A stretch of DNA of 64,000 nt from Spirodela intermedia (taxonomy: Eukaryota; Streptophyta; Magnoliopsida; Alismatales; Araceae), in contig LR746268.1 of assembly GCA_902729315.2 (NCBI GenBank), forward strand, positions 6,431,501-6,495,500. Reading direction: 5' to 3'. The notes beneath the pieces were generated by a model. The model was given only the letters and a program-made list of their open reading frames with translations, was not told where the DNA came from and searched no databases. Below are positions 1-12,077 of the stretch, one piece after another. Each line of letters starts with the position of its first letter. The first letter of the stretch is position 1. Made by a program: the position numbers and the translations under genes.

Positions 1-287
1 TGGGTGACTGACAATGGTTGTCAACTTTCCTAAGTGATAATCGTATACTGTAGAAAGCTGCTTACTTGAGCTTTTAGTATATGGGGCTGGAATGCTAATT
101 TCTGTTGTTTCTGTGACCACACCTTTTTCCTGTGAAACCAAGGAAATTTCTACCCAATTTTGATTGCCGTGATGATTTTCTCTTGCTGCATTTTCTTTGT
201 TCTATGTTATCAACTATCATTCCTTTGTTGATCTTGTATTGTAATAGTGTTTCAAATCGCATATATACAATGAATCTCTTTTGTCAG

Positions 288-3200
288 CTAATTCCTCCAG
301 CTTTGGATCTACATATAAATATAATTGTCGTTGCTATAGGTTTTCTCCGCGGCCAAAACTTAAAACCGGAGGTTCTTATCGTTCTTATGCGACTACAACA
401 AAAACTTACATCAGGCCGCTTCTTCCAAAGAACCTCGTGGTCGCAAAACATCATTTGAGGCGGTGGGACCTGGCTTCATCCCCCATTCAGCGGGCTTCTA
501 AGAGGCAATTATCATCTTCTGAGGCACTGCTGACTTCTGAAAACCAGGATGCATCTTCCCGGCTTCTTGTTGACAGCGAGAATGTTGGAGTATTGTTGCT
601 TAATCTAGGAGGCCCAGAGACCCTCGAAGATGTGCAGCCCTTTTTGTTTAATCTCTTTTCTGATCCGGTAAAAGATAGCTAACTTTATGTGCTTTTAGAA
701 TCACTATTTTCGAATTCACTCTATTTACGTGCATCTGACCATACCTAGTTCTATATTTATTGAAATGATATACAGCATGCGTATTATTTTCGGCGTCAGA
801 TACCAAGTTGGTTTGTTGATAATTTAATTTAACTCCTTTAGTTTCTTAATTGTTTAATGGGAAAATCAAGTGCATGAAATCTTGATCAAGAATGACCTGT
901 TTTCTTATATAGGCAAAGATGTGATAAAGTATGCCCTGTCATGCTTCCGATGATAAAAAATATTTTGGTGCTTTGTCAATGGTTGAGTCGGCGATTGTTT
1001 ACTAACAGATTGTTTTTCAGTGTAAGCGAATGATATGGAGCCTCTACGTACATGAATTGCTTAAGAGATCTAGTTGTGTGATGTCATGTGTAGGTCGAGG
1101 CCTCAAAATCGTAGGTGCATCGTATGACCGTTGAAAATTCCAATGTGGGATCTTATTACCATCACTTTGGGGAGGGATTACTCAGGTCATATCATTGTTG
1201 ACACCTTATGAGAAAACAAAAAGAATGCTCATGTGAACCACGAGGGGCTTCTGTTGATTTGTTAAGAAAAATTATTTAACCATTGATGCATTATGTGGCA
1301 GCATGCAGAGAAGAAGATGCAAAGTTTGCAGTATATTTATTGATTGGATAAATCTTGAAGATTGTGACCCTAAACTATATATTACTAATTATAATGCATG
1401 CGGTTGGGAAATTTAATTGCATCTATGTGATGACCTACGTACTCTAGTTATTGGATGCTACAGCCAGTTCTTTTTGCTTTGAATCTGGATGTCGTGCAGT
1501 CATTCGAGAAAGAAATGTTGTTGCTGTCAAATCCGAACTATGTTGAACAAATAAGAAAATATACTAAAGTTCAAACATAAAATGCAACTGAGGAAGTCTG
1601 TGTAATGAAACATGCAAGTCTGGAACTGAATTAATTGAATCAATAAAATTTGAAAATTGTGAACCTGAGCAGTGTATTTTAGGTAATTTCTTGGTTTAAG
1701 TTATAATCTTGTCATTTATTGTTGTGAATGATTGGGAACCTCTAGGTTTGCAGACAACTGCCAGCCTTTTGGCTGAAAACTTGCCACAGATCCAGTTCAT
1801 ATGTTGATCCACTGTAGTACTCAATTTCTCATGATTGGATGTTTAGTTAGCTATATGATATGAATGGATGACTCGCACGTTGCTAACCTTTGGTAGCATT
1901 GCTAATTCCTGGTACCATGCTCTGTTCTTTTAAACATGCAGGACATAATACGTCTACCTAGGTTGTTTCGTTTCCTCCAGAAGCCCTTGGCAAAATTCAT
2001 ATCTGTTGTCAGAGCACCAAAGAGCAAAGAGGGCTATGCTTCCATTGGCGGTGGCTCTCCTCTTAGACTTATAACTGATGCTCAGGTATGAAATTCTCTA
2101 ACTCACGTAATGTTTATAATACGGAAAAAGCTATTGTGAGCTTGCTATTTTCATTAAGCCCAATTATAAAAGTTTTGCAAAATCAATTAAAAAATTGATT
2201 ACGTACCTGTTTCTATTCCGTTTGCAGTTGCTGAATTTCGGTATACTCCTCTTGATCCACTCGATGGTGGCTAGAATTTCATTTTCCAGTTGTCATGTGG
2301 TGGTTCTCATACATGTCCTACTGGAGTGAAATTTAGTTTTGCATCTTTGAATGACATGATGATATCCTGAAAGCTGTTAGTGCCTTGCCTCATGGTATCT
2401 TTCTATGGTTGTCTTAGTTTAATATTTCATTGTCACAATGGATTATGAATCCTATTTTTTTAGCCATTGGTTGAATTTTCTCGTTCTAATGGATAATTTT
2501 TAGTCTTTCAGTTATATATTAGCAACTGTTCATAGAATTTCGGTTGTAATTACAGACTCTAAACGGTAAAATGTTGGAAACCTTGAAGAAGACTGAAGAC
2601 CACTAGTGCTGTGTTGACCTCTAAAATGGTCTCTGGTGTTCAACATCTGTCCCATAGGCAATGAATTGCATTTGTCAACTTGTGTTGGCAGAAGAGGCCT
2701 CTATGGCTAGTTTGCAGTGTTGGTTTTGTTCTCTATAACATCAAGTTATGTCTATTGTTGAATCTTGATGAAGTTATTCTGATAGTGATAGTTAATGAAT
2801 TTATCATCGTAGAAGACATTTACTATTTTCCTTTCATTCTGGGGATATGTTCAGATCTTCACATCCCTCTTATAATCATCTTCCGTCTTGTTTCCTCTCA
2901 TCCTTCATTCTCATCGTTCACTTAACAGATATATAATGGCTCACGCTGGCAACATACCCATGACAAGATTAACTAATATCAAAATATATCTGTTTTCTTG
3001 AGGCATTCATATAATTCGACAACTGAAATAGGTTTTTCTGGCCTTCAAACCAACGTAGACTATGGCTCCTTTATTAGGTAATGCAAAGCGGTTTAGAATT
3101 TTTAGGCAGTGGATGAGGTGTTTGTTGACTAAACTTTCTAGTGTAGCCTGCATGTAAGTAGTTCAACTTTAACTTTAATTATAATTCAACTTAATTGTGG

Positions 3201-6200
3201 TTTCCTCTGCTTCGTCACATAATATACTAGAATGCTGTATTGAAACAAAAAGACACGAATACGTGTTAATTCACATAATTGTTGTGTCTGCAATTTCCAC
3301 ACAGTGCACTGGCGCCTACTACGTTTGGAAACTATCATGAAATGAATTTTAAATTCTGATAATGATGTTGCTCGCGCTGAAGGAATTGTGATTCTTGCTA
3401 TTTGTAGTGCTTGCTTTGTGGTTGGACGTCTAAACACGATTTTATTGATTATTTAGTAGACTGACTTTCTTTGGGTGGTTTAGGCCGAGGAATTGAGGAA
3501 ATCCCTCAGTGAGAAAAAGATCCCAGCAAAGGTGTATGTTGGAATGAGATATTGGCATCCGTTCACTGAAGAGGCTATTGAGCAGGTATTGCTAGGGTGA
3601 GACCTGAAGGATAAATGGTTTTATTCTGCTGAAAAGATATATGCGTGAATAAATCTAAGCATATCATAAATCAATGTCACATATGGGTCATACAGGTCAG
3701 AGTCATCCAGGAATTTATGTTTTATGGTCCTGATCTCTGTGTATGTTAAAAGTTATTGTATCTTGTTTCAGACGGAAATATCCCAAGTAGGGGTTATCTA
3801 AGCAAAATTGTGCAATATATGTCCAGATGAAATTACTCGCATTAAAGAACAAGCACGAATTGAAATAAAGGCAGATCTTCCATGTTATTTCCTTTGCATG
3901 ATGTTTTTTTTTTTTGGTTGAACCTGTTTTCGGTGTGCATAACCTACCTGAGTAGATCTCACCTCTCTTTCCTTTTTTCCCCCTTTTTCATTACTATTTC
4001 CATAGACTATATGAACGTGTCAGGGTTGCCTTCTAGATGTAGGGACTAAAACTGTGCAACTTCGGATCTCCTTGAGTATCATGTGATTCGTCTTACATAA
4101 CTTCCTTCAAATGCTCTCGTCTTAAGGTACCTTGAACAGTACCATCTTGTAGAGGGTTAGTTTTAAGGTAGATGTCTTCTTGGAAAATTTGGCCAAAAGC
4201 TTAAATTCTTTTTTGGACCAGTGGATCTCAGATTGGTGAGCTAAGGCTTGTGATTATGATAACTAACGGTGTGGTGTAATATGCCCATCTTAGATTGGTG
4301 CGTCAACCAGCCCAATCCAATAGCTTCTCTCAGTAATGAAGTGCATTTTCAAAGTTACCATTATGATAAATAATGTTTTATGATGTAATATCCCCATATG
4401 ATCTTTCTATATTCTGTACAGTGAAAAAAAGTTATCAGGATTAAGGTTGGATTAATTAGGTTAAAGTACCACGACTAAGAAATATCAAGAAACAATGATA
4501 CAATGTGAAAATGTTATACTGATGCTGTTCTTCCATCTGACAACATTTCCTGCAATCATTGATGGCTGTGGAAAATGTAACTCAATCCATTCACTTAGCT
4601 GTTATTAGTTTTTCTATCGAACGTTCTGTTCGGGTCATTAGTTGAATGTCACTACGGTTGAACTGCAATAGGGTCTATAAATTTTGAGGAAGATGAGACC
4701 TTTAATTCTTAACATGCATTTGTCAAATTTCGTGTTCTCTACTTAGTGAGTTTGAAGTATCTTTTGTTTCTGATTTCCCTTTTCTCCCTTGCAGATCAAG
4801 CGAGATGGAATCACAAAGCTGGTCGTCCTTCCCCTTTATCCACAGTTCTCAATATCAACCAGTGGTTCAAGCCTTCGCTTGCTGGAGAGTATATTTAGGT
4901 GATGAATTTACTGGAAATGAGTTCAAAAACAACTTTGATGAAGTTTATTCTTTTGTGGAATTTAATTTTTTTCTCGGGGATTCATCTGCTTGTGCAGGGA
5001 GGATGAGTATCTTGTGAATATGCAACACACGGTTATACCTTCTTGGTACCAGAGAGAAGGTTATATTAATGCCATGGCATCTTTGATTGAGGGAGAACTG
5101 AAAAAATTCAAAGATCCAAAGAATGTGGGTTTCTTGTCCCTGGTTTACATTCTCACATTCTTTTTTCCTGGTTCGTGATCTCAGTTGTCTCTATCATGTT
5201 AAGTATCGAAGAATCCATTTCATGAGAACCTTTTTTGTTTGCCGTTTGGTAAATTTTACTTGGTTTTGGTTTAATTCATATGAATAGATGTCATACTGCA
5301 TATTAGGTCATGATATTTTTTAGCGCCCACGGAGTTCCATTAGCGTATGTGGAAGAAGCGGGTGATCCTTACAAAGCAGAGATGGAGGAGTGTGTGGATT
5401 TGATTATGGAAGAGCTGGAGAAACGGCAGGTCACGAATGCATATACTCTTGCTTATCAGGTACGACTTATGATGAGCTGTTCAATCTCGGGCATCAATAG
5501 ACTTTACTACTGTCGTTGGTTATGTAGTTACCAGATAGGAATTGTTGGTTCTAACGGTAGTTACATTTACAGAGTAGGGTTGGACCGGTAGAATGGCTGA
5601 GGCCCTATACTGATGAAACCATTATCGAGCTTGGACAGAGGGGTGTAAAGAGTCTTCTCGCTGTTCCTATCAGGTTGTGACCATGCTAAACGTCATTCTT
5701 CTTTAGGTTGAATTAGATCATAAGCTTCCTGTTCCGATTCGTTTTTAATTCTATTCGTTTCTTTTCTAAATATTCCTTCCTGCGTGTGTATGACCATGTT
5801 TCCGTAGTTTTGTGAGTGAGCATATTGAAACACTTGAAGAAATTGATGTGGAGTACAAGGAGTTGGCTCTGGAATCTGGCATAAGAGAATGGGGACGAGT
5901 CCCTGCGCTAGGATGTGAACCAACCTTCATTTCAGACCTTGCTGATGCTGTGATAGAAAGCCTTCCTTATGTTGGAGCAATGGCCATCTCAAATATTGAG
6001 GCTCGTCAGGTAACACACCCGCTGATTGGGTCAATATATTGTGGTATTTTACTTCTGTAGATCCTAATGTTTTGCAGAGCACAGATTCATGATAGGCTTC
6101 TGTTATTGTCGATGTATGTTTTGATTTATTGTAGTATAAGCTGAAGATAGTTGATTATTTTTCTATATATATGCCATTGGAATCCTAGTTTCTGCCGAAT

Positions 6201-7452
6201 ATAGCTTTATCCACCCATTTTCAAGAAAATCGCTTTTTATACGCTAGAAATTCGCTCATTTTGTGTTATTGTTATTCTTTTTTCTGGATTTTCCGGTAAA
6301 AGGTTACCTAGGCGTAGGATTAAACTGGATAGACAACGACATCATCTTCATCGTTAATCATGTTTATAGATTTATTTGGGGGTTGAAACTTTACGTGGTT
6401 TCAATGACCCCACGTTGTCCGCAGTCCCCGACCTAACAAAAGGTGTGACTCGGTTCCTGTATTTTTGAGAATTGCTTGTTCTGGGAATTAGAAGAGATTC
6501 CAGGAATTCCCTTACTCCTGATGATTCATAGTATGGAATTTCCTGCCAACTGCCCCATAAGGAAATGGCGTCCTTGTTGTCCACTCAAATCAAATATGTG
6601 TGTTCTTTCTGCTTTTTGTTATGAGATTATCTTTTACTGTAAGTACATTCCCATCGTTATGTTTTATCACCTGACGTTGAATCAAAAATAAATAAAAAAT
6701 AAAAAGGGGAAAGAAACGAGTGAGAACTGCAAGAACTTTACTATTATGGTAAAATAATCTAGGATAATATTATCATCATGCCACAATGCTTCACAAAGCT
6801 CCTCCAGAACTGCAAGACTATTGCTACCTTTTTATTTGCCATCATGGAGAAACAGTGCATGTCTAATCAGCCCTTCTTATAGCTCTGAAATTAGAATGAT
6901 CAGTCCCCAATCCAGTTCCTAGTGTAGCAGATCAAACCCATTTGACTGCGGTAATCGATTCCAATCTGTAGGAGCTATTCAAAGAAGGGAACGATCTTAG
7001 TTTTTGGTATTCGCTGAACTGTTGTTTGGAATCAGAATCCAGGAACACATGGGCAGTATTCCCTGCTTGGTTGGTTATCATCCCCCAATCTCTTGCACTA
7101 CTTTCAGATAATTTGCCTTTTTATTTTATTTTTCTCCCTTGACGGAGATTATGAACATGCCCAAAAATTTCGTCCCCTGATACCATTTTCGGAAATTTTC
7201 TAACCCGGAACAATGCTCTCTGTGCAGTCATTGGTCCCTCTTGGCAGCGTCGAGGAGCTGCTTGCAGCATATGATACGAAGCGGACGGAGCTTCCCCCTC
7301 CGGTGACGGTCTGGGAATGGGGCTGGACGAAGAGCGCCGAGACCTGGAACGGCAGGGCCGCCATGCTGGCGGTCCTCGCCTTGCTGATCCTGGAGGTGAC
7401 CACCGGGAAGGGGTTCTTGCACCAGTGGGGCATCTTGCCGTTGACTCACTGA
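288..7452 (+). CDS. FC2: Ferrochelatase 2, chloroplastic (5' end outside window)
   Basis: Inserts ferrous iron into protoporphyrin IX, the last step of plastid heme synthesis. Exons placed in phase: 288-667, 1942-2085, 3484-3585, 4795-4898, 4998-5124, 5307-5459, 5573-5673, 5808-6009, 7228-7452. The mature part starts near [17 protein letters not shown]. The family signature is in exon 6 (FFSAHGVP, with the metal-site histidine, then GDPYKAE). The last exon adds a chlorophyll a/b-binding-like tail ([19 protein letters not shown]), which in plants marks the FC2 type rather than FC1. No ATG lies in frame in the first visible exon, and a good acceptor (tttgtcag) ends at 287. The start codon and part of the transit peptide are therefore probably in an exon to the left. 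No frame breaks were seen. Introns 1, 2, 3 and 8 exceed 1.1 kb and hold nothing I recognise. Confidence 0.95.
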
Positions 7453-8442
7453 ACTAGAAGAAGACCCACCCGGCCCTCTCCAAGCGGAAACTGTGACCCA
7501 AGTTTTGAACTTTCGGCCTCAAGTTGAAGCTTTCTTCATCCGGGGATGCCAATAATAGTACGTTATGGTTGACTTTTGCTCTTGTGTTTCTGTCGCCACA
7601 CGTACCACCCTTGCTGAGGTGGGTTCTATCCACATCAAGATATGGCCCTGAATGCACTTTGTGGATCGTCTTTTATTTATTTATTTATTCCGTAATTTTC
7701 TGTATGCCTGGTTTTCTTGGAGGAGCCGAGCACCGATGGATAAATAGGTTCCTATTGGGCCTGGGAACGTCGAAGGCCGTCACGGCCTCTGTGGGCCGGG
7801 CTGACAACGAGCGGCGCAAATGGCGGCGCCGAAAGCGATGCCCCGGATTTCATGGAGATGTCTCAGATTGATCTAGTTTCGTCACACACGTGCGCAACTA
7901 CTCGTAGTTTTTTTCTGGCAGCCTTCGTGCCCACTTCTGAGAGGATCAGAGGATCTTGCGAACTGGCCAGTAGGAGGAGCGAAAGGAACAGGGGACCTGG
8001 TTTTTCTCTTCCTCAATGCGGCGGGCTGCATGGGTTTCACGCGAATGGGTTCGTCGGTCGAAGTCCCCGCCGCCGGAGACGGGGAAGAAGGGATGGGCCG
8101 TCGCCGGCGTCACCGGAGCCGCCCACCCACATGCGGTGTTGGGGTTTCGGAGTTCGTCCTCTTTCTCCGGCTTCGCCGGGGGCATTCTTCTTTCAAACTA
8201 ATGGCGGAGGACCCCCCACCGCGGCGGAGACGGCGGCAGCCGCAGCGTCGCCGGAAAACCTGGCAACCTTCCAAACCAGACCACCGGAAAAACCCGCATG
8301 CATTCGGAAGCTACTCTTCCGGCTCGTCTTCTGTAACTCCTGCGAGCGCCTATAAATCCTCCTCCCCCTCACCCCAGAAGCCACACTCCTCACCAGGTCG
8401 ACCCACCCCACCCATTGCCGAGTTTCAGCCTTCTGCACTGCT
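7453..8442. other. Intergenic: FC2 3' end and mannanase promoter
   Basis: No supported gene. The left part is the presumed 3' UTR of ferrochelatase. The right part, from about 8030, becomes GC-rich and leads into the mannanase TATA box. Open frames here on both strands look like products of GC-rich composition. Part of 8070-8240 recurs in decayed form at 11160-11440. Confidence 0.6.
8351..8357 (+). promoter_or_regulatory. TATA box of the mannanase gene
   Basis: TATAAAT in a GC-rich context, 86 bases upstream of the mannanase ATG at 8443. This is a suitable distance for a short plant 5' UTR. Confidence 0.6.
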
Positions 8443-9313
8443 ATGGCCCGCACCGGCGGAACCCTCTGCCTCAGCGGCGTCCTCATCCTACTAGCTCTCG
8501 TGGGCGAGGTCAGGACTCAGCAGGGCGGCGGCGGTGGGTTTGTGAGGACCAGCGGCGCCGAGTTCGTCCTTGACGGCGCCCCCTTCCTGTTTAATGGCTT
8601 CAACGCCTACTGGATGATGCACGTCGCGGCGGAGCCGAACGAGCGGCGGAAGGTATCGGAGGTGTTTAGCGGCGCCGCTGCGGCGAGCCTCAGCGTATGC
8701 AGGACGTGGGCCTTCAGCGACGGGGGCGAGGGGGCTCTGCAGACGTCCCCTGGAGTGTACGACGAGCGCGTCTTCCAGGTTCGCCATTAAAACTCTCTTT
8801 CCACAAGCTCAAAGTTGTACTGCCGTGGCGTGGGAGCTGATTCTTATCCCCGCAGGGCCTCGACTTCGTGATATCGGAGGCCGGGAGGCATGGGATTCGC
8901 CTGATCCTGAGCCTGGTCAACAACTTCGACGACTTCGGCGGGCGGCGGCAGTACGTCCAGTGGGCTCGCAGTGCGGGCGTCTCCGTCGCCAGCGACGACG
9001 ACTTCTACACGAACCCCGTGGTGAAGGGATACTACAAGAACCACGCCAAGGTACGGAGCATGAACATCTGACAGGATGCGTTCACAGTAGCCACCATTTG
9101 TGGAGACATGATTCATCTCAACGAGCTTCTTCTTGGGCTGACGTCCTCTCGCAGAGGGTGCTGAGCAGACTCAACACCGTCACCAAGGTGCCATACAGGG
9201 ACGACCCGACGATCATGGCGTGGGAGCTGATCAACGAGCCCCGTTGCCAGGTCGACTACTCCGGGAGAACGGTTCACGTGAGACTCCAACTTCTCTGAGG
9301 ACGAGCCACAGAG

Positions 9314-9374
<61 letters not shown>

Positions 9375-10201
9375 AAGAGAGATTGATAGGTGAATGCTGT
9401 GGTTTCAGGCTTGGGTTGAGGAGATGGCTGGTTTCGTCAAGTCCTTGGACAGGAATCATCTTCTCGAGGTGGGGATGGAGGGGTTCTACGGGGACTCCGC
9501 TCCGGACAGGAAGCAGTACAACCCGGGATACCAAGTCGGCACGGACTTCATCAGCACCAACCAGGTCAGCGACGTTGACTTCGCGACGATCCACGCTTAC
9601 CCGGACATATGGTGAGTTCCTCCCGCCGCCGGAAATCCCCTTCGTGGCACTCGCCGGAAAAGTCTGAGGGGTCCTCCGTGATCTCTGCAACAGGCTCTCC
9701 GGGCAGGGCGAGGGCCCGCAGGACTCCTTCGTGCAGCGGTGGATGTGGAGCCACTGGCAGGACGCCATGACGGAGCTGAAGAAGCCGCTGGTCTTCGCCG
9801 AGTTCGGCATGTCGAAGAGGGATCCTGGGTACACCACCGCCGAGAGGGACGCCTACATCGACGTCGTCTACGGCGACATCTACAGCTTCGCGAGGGCCGG
9901 GGGGGCCTTCGCCGGCGGCCTGGTGTGGCAGCTCATGGCGGCAGGCATGGATTCGTACTACGACGGGTACGAGATCGTCCTGTCGCAGGAGCCGGACACC
10001 GGCGGAGTCCTCGCGAGGCAGTCCCGTCTGATGACCTTCCTGAGGCACACCATGTCAAGGCCCCACGGCGGTCCACAGAGCGGCAGCGCCACCGCCGGCG
10101 TCGACCGGCAGGAGGACAGGAGCCGGCAGCCCCGGCACGTCCGCGGCCGTCGCCATGGAGCTCGCGGGCACGCGCTCCCTGGATCGAAGATGACGCCTTG
10201 A
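8443..10201 (+). CDS. Mannan endo-1,4-beta-mannosidase, GH5 subfamily 7
   Basis: Secreted hydrolase that cleaves beta-1,4-mannan backbones in cell walls. Five exons: 8443-8778, 8856-9050, 9155-9277, 9409-9611, 9694-10201, giving 454 residues, close to the usual 400-450. The N-terminus ([22 protein letters not shown]) is a signal peptide. The fold begins at [27 protein letters not shown] in exon 3 carries the predicted acid/base Glu (about residue 205), and [10 protein letters not shown] in exon 5 the predicted nucleophile Glu (about residue 322). The C-terminal 45 residues after TFLRH are Arg/Gly-rich and probably disordered. Intron 3 holds a long GA microsatellite. Coding sequence is strongly GC-rich, unlike the AT-rich flank downstream. 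Which of the several plant MAN paralogues it is cannot be told here. Confidence 0.93.
9309..9372. repeat. (GA)n microsatellite in mannanase intron 3
   Basis: About 30 nearly uninterrupted GA units between the donor at 9278 and the acceptor ending at 9408. It explains the Ser/Leu-repeat open frames on the minus strand here. Confidence 0.9.
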
Positions 10202-10807
10202 GCTAATGAAGATCGCACATTTATCGTAACTCTAGCGAGGATTCCTCACTAGGGTTCCTATCTTTTTTCTTGCTTCATGGGAATAATGAACTTTCATCCT
10301 CACCAGGATCTTCGCCTCGATTCGCCTCATAAGTTCGTCGTTGTCCACGAAGCCTGAAAACTCTCGCTTTGTGAACCGATTATTTCCGAGTCGCTTGAGA
10401 TTCAAATTATAAGTGAGGATTCCAAATCCTTTTGGAAAAAAAATAATTTAAATATTTTTTATCTACTCCAAGAAAACCCTCGATTTGGATATCTTGGTCG
10501 GCCCACCAATTTTTTTTCTAAAAGTAATCATTTTAGCGTCCATTACAGAAAATAAATTAAAATTAAGATTTACTTTGATGAAAAACAGAAATCGAACACA
10601 TTTTTAGCGATTTTTAATATATGTAAATATGCTTTTAAAATAATGTGACAGTGGAATTAGTTAAGTTCTCTTCACTCATTGTAAAAATTAAATCTCTAGA
10701 GCTTATTTTTTAAAAAATATAGGGTTCATATGACGTGCACAAATTCCTTTTGATCTGAATTGTCAACTATTTTTTCGCCAAAAAAGTAAAGTTTAATCTT
10801 GTACACA

Positions 10808-10856
<49 letters not shown>

Positions 10857-11136
10857 GATTCGTAAAACCCTACTTACCTTTTGATATCCAACATAAGTAA
10901 TAGAAATTACATCCAAGTATTCGTTGAAGGCCTCTCACGCTGCTCGGCCGGGTCCTGACTCGGTTTACGCCGGGGTTGATAGAGAGCGATTCAGTCCGGA
11001 GCTAACGCTAACGGAGTTTGTACTTTTTTCACGTGGATTTATCATAAACGTGCGGAAATAAAAATTGCCTTTTGGCGGGGTGCTTGCCTCTGTCTTGTTG
11101 TTCCTCCTCTTCAAAAGCTTCACGGTTTTGATCTGA
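10202..11136. other. AT-rich intergenic region with (AAT)n repeat
   Basis: No gene seen. Contains an uninterrupted trinucleotide microsatellite (AAT/TAA) at about 10808-10854. The rest is AT-rich unique sequence between the mannanase gene and its decayed copy. Confidence 0.7.
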
Positions 11137-11745
11137 ATGGAATTATCAGACAAACGCCCAGGATCTCCGGAGACGAGGAAGAAGGGACGGGGTGCCGGCG
11201 CCGGCGACGTCACCGGAGTGGGGCACCCCATGCGTTCTTGCGGTTTTCGGGTCTCCCTTTTTCAGCGGGCTCCTCTCAGCAGACTTCCTTCCTACTCCCC
11301 CGACCAGACGAATCGGCGAGACCTCCGTGATCCTCTTCACCGCCTGATCTCATTCCCGTCACCTGTTCATCGTCATTGAAGAAGCCAGGCGTTTTCCATG
11401 AGGTCCAGATTAATGGCGGAAGGCCCCGCGTCGTTAACGCACGGCGACGGGGGGAGCGAAACGAGGGCGAAGGGATGGATATAAATTCCCCCACCCACCC
11501 CCTCTCAAGGGTGCCGACAGCCATGGCCGGCCGCGGCGGAGCCCTCTGCCGCTGCTGGGTCAGCAAGGTCAGAACTCCGCAAGGCGGCGGCAGAGGGCTC
11601 AGCAAGGTGCACGTTGCGGCGGAGCGGAGAGAAAGGTCAAAGCTTTTGGAGGTGCGCCGCCGGCGGATTCTATCAGATCGGACCTGCGGTGCGTCCAGGT
11701 CGCGGGCCCCCGGCGGCGGCGCCGACGGGTCTCCGCAGACGTCTT
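11137..11745 (+). pseudogene. Decayed copy of mannanase promoter and exon 1
   Basis: The segment follows the intact mannanase 5' region in order but with deletions. It has the GACG-rich leader around GTCACCGGAG (compare 8080-8130), the AATGGCGGA block (compare 8200) and a TATAAAT-like box near 11480. An ATG at 11523 opens a block resembling [11 protein letters not shown] (compare 8443). A block like the GTCAGGACTCAGCAGGGCGG region, the CGGCGGAGC/GAGCGG block and a CTCCGCAGACGTC block end it (compare 8505, 8625-8660, 8735-8750). Most of exon 1 between these blocks is missing, and exons 2-5 are absent. The reading frame is not kept, so it cannot make a mannanase. It is a truncated tandem duplicate about 3 kb from its parent. 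Confidence 0.75.
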
Positions 11746-12077
11746 CAATGGGCTGTGGGCCTTTCCATAACCAATTTTCATTTCCCAAGGAGAGGTTTTT
11801 TTCTTCCCCATTGGAACAAGACGACAGATTCTCTCCCATCGCAATAAAAAAGCCGAGACGACATAAGAAATGACACATTTGGGGGCATATTCTTCCCAGT
11901 TCTCATTACCATATAACGTCTACGCATAGAAACACGAGTGTTCTTCCTCCAGAGTTCCATGCTTGAGGCGGCGCATGCCAGCACCATATAGAACAGTCAC
12001 GGAGCCAGAGCCTTGAAAACGTAACAAAGACCGATCTTCCCGCCACCCACCACCCACCCTCCCACCATCTCTGGAGC

